Source: Shinisaurus crocodilurus
Lineage: Eukaryota > Chordata > Lepidosauria > Squamata > Shinisauridae
Direction: 5' to 3'
Assembly (NCBI GenBank): GCA_021292165.1
Contig: CM037879.1
Coordinates: 266,843,160 to 266,907,159, forward strand
Length of the DNA stretch: 64,000 nt
In this document: positions 47,651-64,000 of the stretch, piece by piece
How positions within the stretch are numbered: the stretch's first letter is position 1
Layout: every line of letters starts with the position of its first letter
The notes under the pieces: model-generated
Database searches by the model: none
Seen by the model: only the letters and a program-made list of their open reading frames with translations
What the model was told of the DNA's origin: nothing
Program-made: the position numbers and the translations under genes

Positions 47651-48288
47651 TGTGGAGAAAAAGTGTCAGAGTTTCCTGCACCACACACACACCTCACTTG
47701 TAAACAAGTATAACCCCAGCTGGGGGCTGGGAAAGGCTCCCATATCTTGATGTCTCGGTGCCACAGCTATTTGCATGCAAATGTGGCCCAAGCCCTCTAG
47801 TCATGAGCCACCCCTCCCCTGCCTGGCCAGATGCTGTTCATCCTGATTGGCCCAAAGACAGCTGGGCTACTGAAAGGAGGGGTGGGGGGGAAGAATCTAT
47901 ACTGTGGCTGGGGCTTCGGGGTTTCGCTTTCGCGGGAGGAGGGCTTTTGCTGAGGCAAGCCCTGAAGAGGACAAACCCCCCCAGGTAAAGGAGTAAGGCC
48001 TGGGTAGTTATATAGTACAAAAACTAGCTTTGTTGTTTTATAGCTCTACTGTGTATACCAAAGTGTCTCCCCACCTTTTCTCCTTTCCCACCTTTTGTTG
48101 TAATGTTTACCTTAAATAAACTTTCCTGGTTTTACCCCACACACGTGTGTGGTTCAGTGCTAAATCCAGTGTATAGACCCAGGACAAGGCCCTGAGAGAA
48201 TCAGGTCAAGACGGCAGAGCTAAGACTGGCAGTTTTGCACCTTTGATCTCTGGTCTTGAGCAAAGGACTGGTTGGCAGTCCTTTCACA
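47651..48288 (+). mobile_element. Solo LTR, second copy of the same family
   Basis: TGTGGAGAAAAAG start and CTTTCACA end, with a perfect 5-bp duplication GATTT (47646-47650 and 48289-48293). AAATAAACTTTCCTGG near 48114 is the polyadenylation region. Confidence 0.9.
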
Positions 48289-48570
48289 GATTTTATTAAG
48301 CAGTGTATAAGTATCAATAAACAGTCAGCATGGCTGGGTGGGGTGGAAGCTGATTCTTAATCCAACACATCTGGAGGTCACCAATTTGGGGAAGGCTGGA
48401 GTAATCCAAGATTTTATTACAGCTGTGGGCATCAGTATGTCTCGGCTCTCCTAAATAAAAGGTACATGCAAAATAAAGACTTTATGCTCTAAGGAAAAGA
48501 TCTTACTTCGTATGAACCATTTAAATGTTTAAAACGTTTTTAACAACATCTAAGATTTGCCCTTCCTAGC

Positions 48571-48985
48571 AGGGCCAGGTTATGGCCAGCTGATGCCCTA
48601 AGCACAGCCCAATACTGGTGCCCCCTCGGCCCTTCCATTGCTTAGCTGGCAAGACATTAAGACTCAGTAAGTGCTGAAGGTGAAATAAGACATTAAAAAC
48701 TCAGTTTTCTTCAAGACCATCCCCCACGCCAGAACACACAACTATATTAAATATAAACTTTTTTATTATATTTAACACTAGCAGTAAGCAATATAAGCCA
48801 ATTACTTATAACTAGGGCAACAGAAAGAAATACAAATTTTCATCACTGTTTTATGCATTTTTTCAAATAAAACTTTTAAGGGAAAAAATACAAATGCAAA
48901 AATTTGTGGTACTCTGGTGCCCCCCTTCCCTTGGTGCTCTAAGCACCTGCTTATATTGCTTAATGGTTAATCCAGGGCTGCTTCC
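48571..48985. mobile_element. Possible inverted-repeat DNA element
   Basis: CAGGGCCAGGTTATGG start and GGTTAATCCAGGGCTG end, with GGTGCCCCC motifs in both arms. AT-rich centre. A short family-2 fragment precedes it at 48360-48405. Confidence 0.4.
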
Positions 48986-49235
48986 TAGGTACGCTTCACT
49001 GCGATAGCTCAAGCTGGCTGAGCGAGTGCGCGTTTTACGAAAGCCCTGCAACCCAGTGTTGTGATTGCAGGATAGAGAGGGACTGAGCCTGGTTTGGGTT
49101 TCCAGCCCAGTATTTCCCACCAAAACAACCGCAGGTTGCAACAAAGGTCAGTCGAGTTAAATTTCCCAGCCCGAACCCAACGCTCGATTGCACGCAGGGG
49201 TCTACTGACTTGCTTGCAGCCACCCTGCGCTTTTA

Positions 49236-49336
49236 AGGACGATCTTATGCACAGTTAAGACAGAGATCAAGTCTGGGGAATGCTGGGAATTGTAGGACTG
49301 ATCTCTGTCTTAACTATGCATAGGATCTCGCCCTAA
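49236..49336. mobile_element. Palindromic MITE (family P), shortened
   Basis: GATCTTATGCACAGTTAAGAC left and GTCTTAACTATGCATAGGATC right arm, just upstream of the SSBP1 promoter. Confidence 0.7.
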
Positions 49337-49489
49337 ATTTCGAAGGACTCCGTAAATCCTCACCCAAAATAACACTCGGATGAGAAACAGCGGGAACTCG
49401 GTTTTTTTAAAAATATTATTATTTTGGAAGTGGAAACAATGACGTGCCATCACACCAATCCGGGATTTCCCCCCAATGCTTACTATAAG

Positions 49490-49793
49490 CAGCTCTCACT
49501 TCCGTCCCGAGGGTAAGGGGGGGGAAATAGTTCTATTGAAACCGAGAAACTAGAACTGTGCCCCAGCCTATTTGAAAAGACTATGCCACTGGTAGAGATG
49601 GAAAACACCGGGCGAAGGGAAGGCGGAGGAAATATGATGCACAGCCCAAACTTCCGGTTCCCTATGGGCGTGGAATGGCGTCGCTCTGGCCCTTAGCATC
49701 TCTATGGTGAAACCCCTCCTCCCACCCCTTTATAGTCTTTGCGTTGGAAAGTTAAAGGTGGGAAACCGGGTCGATGCGAGGCCGGAAGTGTCG
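49490..49793 (+). promoter_or_regulatory. SSBP1: SSBP1 promoter and noncoding first exon
   Basis: GC-rich sequence with ETS/GABP-type motifs: CACTTCCG near 49498, ACTTCCGG near 49650, and GCCGGAAGTG at 49781-49790. GABP/NRF-2 motifs are usual in promoters of mitochondrial-protein genes. A good splice donor, TCG|GTAAGG, ends the putative noncoding exon 1 at 49793. A TATAGTC lies near 49732, but the transcription start is not determined. Confidence 0.65.
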
Positions 49794-50092
49794 GTAAGGA
49801 CTGGGACGATGCGTGCTTTTTCGTATCTTCTCCTGCTTCTCTGACGGCGTCCCGCTGCTCCTGGGGCTGGCGAGCGAGGAATCTTGGGGTGCGCCACGTG
49901 GGGGGGGAGCGCCCGGAGCTGGTTTCCAGGTCAGCTCCGTTTGGGCAGCGGTGGGTGGTGCAGATAAAGCTTTTAGTGTGTGTGCTGTTGCCTTACTAGC
50001 TAGGATCGCCTGCGTCTTTCCTAACCCAGCAACCTCTCTTACGTTGCCATGTTTGCCTGCCTGCAATTATTCAAAAGGAGCCCCAAGGTGCT

Positions 50093-50198
50093 CAGCCTTC
50101 CCCAACCTGGTGTCCTCCAGAGGCTTTGGACTACAGCGCCCATCATCCCTAGTAAGCATAGTCCAACGCCTCCAGGGAAAACAGTTTGGGGAAGGCTG
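50093..50198. mobile_element. hAT-type MITE (family 2)
   Basis: CAGCCTTCCCCAACCTGG start and GGGGAAGGCTG end, in SSBP1 intron 1. Confidence 0.75.
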
Positions 50199-50304
50199 CC
50201 TTACGCAATTCTATTTGGTACCCACGTCTTGTACTTCCGCCGCGATCCTCGTGGAACGCGCCGTCTTGCCTGTTTACGCGGAGCGATTTGTGGCACCTTT
50301 AAGG

Positions 50305-50407
50305 CACAATCCTGTGAATGTTTAGACAGAAATAAGTTCTATAAGTCCCAGCATGTTGGGAGTTAAGGATTTGTTTCCGGTCTAAGCATGCATAAGATTG
50401 CACCCTG
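50305..50407. mobile_element. Palindromic MITE (family P), shortened
   Basis: GGCACAATCCTGTGAATG start and CATAAGATTGCACCCT end. Confidence 0.65.
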
Positions 50408-50726
50408 AAACACATTTATTTAAGGGTCTTATTCTGACTCGGTAGCACTTAGGCATAGAAAGAGGTGAACATTATTTCCATAGAAAGATGAAGTTGACTT
50501 GCAGTCTGATCCTGCGTATATTTACTTGGAAGTAAGTTCCATTGAACCCAGTGGAGCTTTTTTTCAAGTAAAGATTCCTAGTATTATAGCCTTGGGTCTA
50601 CTTGCTTTGCTCATAATTGAACTGGGAATGCAATCGCCCCAAAGCCCTTGCCTTCTGTACTAGCCGAACTGTGATTGTTCCTGCTGCCCTATTCATGAAA
50701 TTATAGTCTTTAAGTCTATTCTGCGC

Positions 50727-50727
<1 letters not shown>

Positions 50728-50753
<26 letters not shown>
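50728..50753 (+). repeat. (TA)n microsatellite
   Basis: TATATA run in SSBP1 intron 1. A G homopolymer is at about 51003-51014. Confidence 0.9.
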
Positions 50754-50757
<4 letters not shown>

Positions 50758-51737
50758 AAAAGCTTTTACAGTCTTCCTGTCTTCCTTCCTGAAGGGGCAA
50801 CAGTATATGTTGCAAGCAAGGCTGGCCTTTGTTTCAGCCCTGCCTGGGGCTGAGTTTGGGATTGTGCCCCTTTCACATGCAAGTTCCTATATACGTACCG
50901 ATAACCCTCCTAAGCTCTTTTCGTGCATTTCCTCCACGTGTCGGGCTAACGGATGGTCCCACTTCCATTGTGGGCTGTACTACTTTCCCTGTCCCCAGGC
51001 ATGGGGGGGGGGGGTCGGGTCCCGATCACGTGGAGCTCCTATGCATGAGAAACCGCACCCCTTTGCAGACTTCAGAAAAGGGCTCTGATATTTTGGTTAA
51101 CTTGTCTCCAGATACCGTTCTCTCCCTGGAGCCCATGTTGTTCATCTGCAAGAAGGGTAGAGTGTGTTCTTTGATTCTGGACGCAAACGTGGCCTCTTAA
51201 AATGGACATAGGGTTGTTTCCAGTGTTAGTCCTACTTAGTAGACCCAATGAAATTAATGGGATTTCCCAGATCAACCGGGACAAGTTTAGAAACCTTTGG
51301 CATTAGAAACAATCTATTTGTTTATTGAATTGGTTGCAATGCTATCTTCTGTGTATTCTTTTTAACAAATCTAACTTTTTAGTAGTCTGGTGTATTCTGA
51401 TCTGGGTAGATTCTGAACAATTATATCTCCTCACCCCATTTTAATTGTCTTGGCCTTCTCAGCCAAGCTGATGCACTGGTATGTACTAGCCCACCAAGGA
51501 GTTGGGTGAATAGAGATTGCGAATTGGCAGAGTGGTGAATCTATAATCCAGCTATATCTACTTCTCTGAATACTTAAAGAGTCCTATTGCTCTTTTAAGT
51601 CATGTGATGACAGCTGTTTGGGGTATTTTAGGGTAGGTTTAGCCCTGGTAGTAATGCTAGAGCAAGGAACCCATTTAGTTTACCCCCTGAGATACCAGGT
51701 TAAGGAGTGGGGTAAGAACTCTCCGAAGGACTCAAGG

Positions 51738-52215
51738 GTATGTCACAAATATGATTCACTTTAAACTCTCTTCCACGTGTGTTAAGACAGATGTAGTGGC
51801 CGCGTTCACACAAAGCAATAAGCCAGAATCCCAGAGAATCCTGGCTTGCTCATGAGCAAGCATGCTGATGCACACTGCCTGATCACTCCCTTGGGTCTTC
51901 CTACCAGTGAGAGCCGCTTCAGTAACCAGGAACTTGCTAGGAGTAAAAAGCTTATTACTGTACATCTGAATCAGGAGTCCTGGTCTGATGCTCCTCTAAC
52001 TAGCCAGGGTTTGACATTGGCTTACCATTCCTGGCTTGTTTGGTAGCAACAAGCCAGCAGTTGGGTTCGGACACAACACTAATTTTTCTTGCTGATGAGA
52101 TGAGCCAGGATTCTCTGAAATTCTGGCTTATTGTTTCGTGTGAACATACATGTCCATCTTAACAGTCATGGAAAAAAGAGCACAGTTTAAAATGAATCAT
52201 ATTTGTGACATACCT
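51738..52215. mobile_element. DNA element with long inverted ends
   Basis: GGTATGTCACAAATATGATTC at the left is mirrored by its inverse ending GTGACATACC at the right. Internal foldbacks carry AATAAGCCAGAATCC-type motifs, partly shared with 5396-5534 and repeated at 52220-52265. Confidence 0.6.
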
Positions 52216-52518
52216 CTTGCTCATGAACAATAAGCCAGGATTCTGAAGAATTCGGGCTCATTGTTTCATGTAAAAGCAGCCACTTATATGTCATGTTTCT
52301 GGGGAGTCACACTGTTTCTCTCCACTGTTCCTTCTTTTGAATTCTTATTTCTTTTCCCCACTCTCTCCCTATGCTTTGCTTTTGTTCTGTTCTGTGGAAC
52401 AAGATGCAAAAATGAAAGTTCTGTGCCATCTGGTAACTCCTGGCTGTTTTAATAACTCTGTTTTCTCTTTCAAAGCAACTAGAAAAGCCACTAAATAGAA
52501 TTAAAGAAAACAGGCAGA

Positions 52519-62784
<10,266 letters not shown>

Positions 62785-63014
62785 GTAAAAGCTTTTGGAT
62801 GCCAAAGCTGGCAAGGTTGGCGGGGGGGGGGAGGGGGAGGATGAACCGCTGCCCAGATGTCCACACTTGTCTTTCTCTTCTGGGCCATGTGCTGGATTTA
62901 GATAAAGAGCTGTAAATATTTCCAACCCTTAGCCTGTGCCACTAGGTGTCGCTGCTGGGCACTGTTAACAAAAAGAGCTGCCTTGGGAGGGGTTGCACAG
63001 ACTTCCTAAGACTG

Positions 63015-63155
63015 CTTCCCCAGCCTGGTGCCACTCCCGATGTGTTGGCCTGCAGCTCGCATCATCCCCAGTCAGAATGGCCATGTTGGCTGGGGATGGT
63101 GGGTGTTGTAGTCCAACACATTGGCAGGAGCACCAGGTTGAGGAAGGCAGGTTGA
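63015..63155. mobile_element. hAT-type MITE (family 2)
   Basis: TTCCCCAGCCTGGTGCCACTC start, GTTGTAGTCCAACACATTGG and GGTTGAGGAAGGCAG end. Confidence 0.7.
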
Positions 63156-63474
63156 GCATTTGTGTGCTTTCAGAGGCCGGTCAGGTTATGTTTTTGCTTT
63201 CTAAATGGAAGGGAGCTTTGCCTGAAAGTTCCAGTGTAAGACTTCAGCAGGAAATACTTGCCTGTCTGGCTGTGCCACTGATTACAGGTTTTCACCCAGC
63301 TTTCTGCATTCTGTATCTGCCAATCTTGTAGCTACAAGAGAGACTTTTGAAAGCAGCTTGGGGAGGAGGAGGGTTGTTTTTTTTAAGTGGGGGGGGGCAG
63401 AAGGAGAAATATGACCCTTGCAAAGGGACTGGAGTGTTAATCAAATAACCACAGTATGGTAATGCCTTTATTAC

Positions 63475-63651
63475 AGGGGCGTTGAGCTTCTTTCAGTCCA
63501 AGGGCCAAATTCAATTTCGGAGAAGCTGGGGGGAGGCTCTGTTCCTGGGGGGGGGTCAGGGGAAAGGGGTGGAGCCATCTGGGGGAACTCAGGTCAGCTT
63601 AGGACCCTTGGGCTGGATTTGGCCCATGGGCCTGGGTTTCAATGCCCCTGC
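63475..63651 (-). mobile_element. hAT-type family 3 element
   Basis: CAGGGGCGTTGAGCTTCTTTC start and GGTTTCAATGCCCCTG end, in reverse orientation relative to 36928. The remainder to 64000 shows nothing recognised. Confidence 0.6.
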
Positions 63652-64000
63652 TTTATTAGGACCAACTAAAATGTCACAAAGTCATGAGTAAGTTTTTGAG
63701 TTCTTTGGGACTCTTCTTCAGGTAAACAAAAAAAAGGGGGCAGGGTGGGGGGAGAGGGAGAGAGAGAAAATGTTGGGCAATAATGTCAGTGCCCCAAAGT
63801 TTGCCGTTTGCAGCAGCCTTAAGCCAGAGTGCAGACCTGCAGGACGATTGCAAGGCAGATGCCAGGATGCACCCAGAGCTACTGGGGCAAAGCAGCAATA
63901 ATGACTGCTCCCCATTTTTGAACAGCTAAAATCTAGTAGTTACTCAGTTCTGTTTCCAACCCGAATGGGAACACATGGGTCCCTTGGGAGACAGAGAGCA

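Noticed and set aside
46742..48288. A provirus with two LTRs and internal region
   Set aside because: Only about 40 bp of LINE tail separates the LTRs and each has a different 5-bp duplication, so they are two solo LTRs; no coding region was seen.
62785..64000. Last SSBP1 exon
   Set aside because: I looked for a frame resembling the family's short acidic/lysine-rich C-terminus after a splice acceptor in phase 1 and saw none; it is expected beyond the window.

Overview
The window is nuclear DNA from a vertebrate, most probably a squamate reptile (lizard or snake). Three genes lie in the order DENND11 (minus strand) - WEE2 (plus) - SSBP1 (plus), which is the conserved amniote synteny known from human chromosome 7q34. 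The repeat content is not mammalian or avian: a recent CR1 LINE, L2-like LINE tails, an L1 tail, abundant short hAT-type foldback elements, tRNA-derived SINEs, a 5S-rRNA-derived SINE with a CR1 tail, and dense dinucleotide microsatellites. The species cannot be told from sequence alone.

Layout: 1-7426 is the start of DENND11 intron 1. DENND11 coding exon 1 (7427-7679, minus) sits in a GC-rich promoter region at about 7080-7950. From there to 11050 is the divergent intergenic region, or WEE2 5' noncoding intron. WEE2 occupies 11051 to about 45530. All eleven coding exons (11056-44144) were placed by splice sites and reading phase. They join into an unbroken 573-codon frame for an oocyte-type Wee kinase with its catalytic residues intact. 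From 45530 to 49490 is intergenic and full of repeats, including two solo LTRs of one family. SSBP1 starts at a GC-rich, ETS-motif-bearing promoter and noncoding first exon (about 49490-49793). It has five coding exons in the window (52519-62784), ending one short exon before the stop codon, so SSBP1 is cut by the window edge.

The genes work separately. WEE2 inhibits CDK1 by tyrosine phosphorylation to hold oocytes in meiotic prophase. SSBP1 coats single-stranded mitochondrial DNA. DENND11 is a DENN-domain protein. Only the first is expected to be germline-restricted.

Most of the remaining sequence is transposon-derived. The element boundaries are unusually clear: many hAT-type elements have 8-bp target-site duplications, solo LTRs have 5-bp duplications, and an L1 tail has a 14-bp duplication. 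Several insertions are nested, so their relative order can be read. I found no bacterial or phage system, CRISPR array, functional tRNA or rRNA gene, or intact retroviral coding region. The most notable points are a CR1 element and a 5S-headed SINE sharing its 3' end, a hAT-like element packed with GAGTC/GACTC pentamers, a perfect palindrome built around a GAT microsatellite, CpG-rich foldbacks in WEE2 intron 1, and a WEE2 splice acceptor formed by a TC microsatellite.
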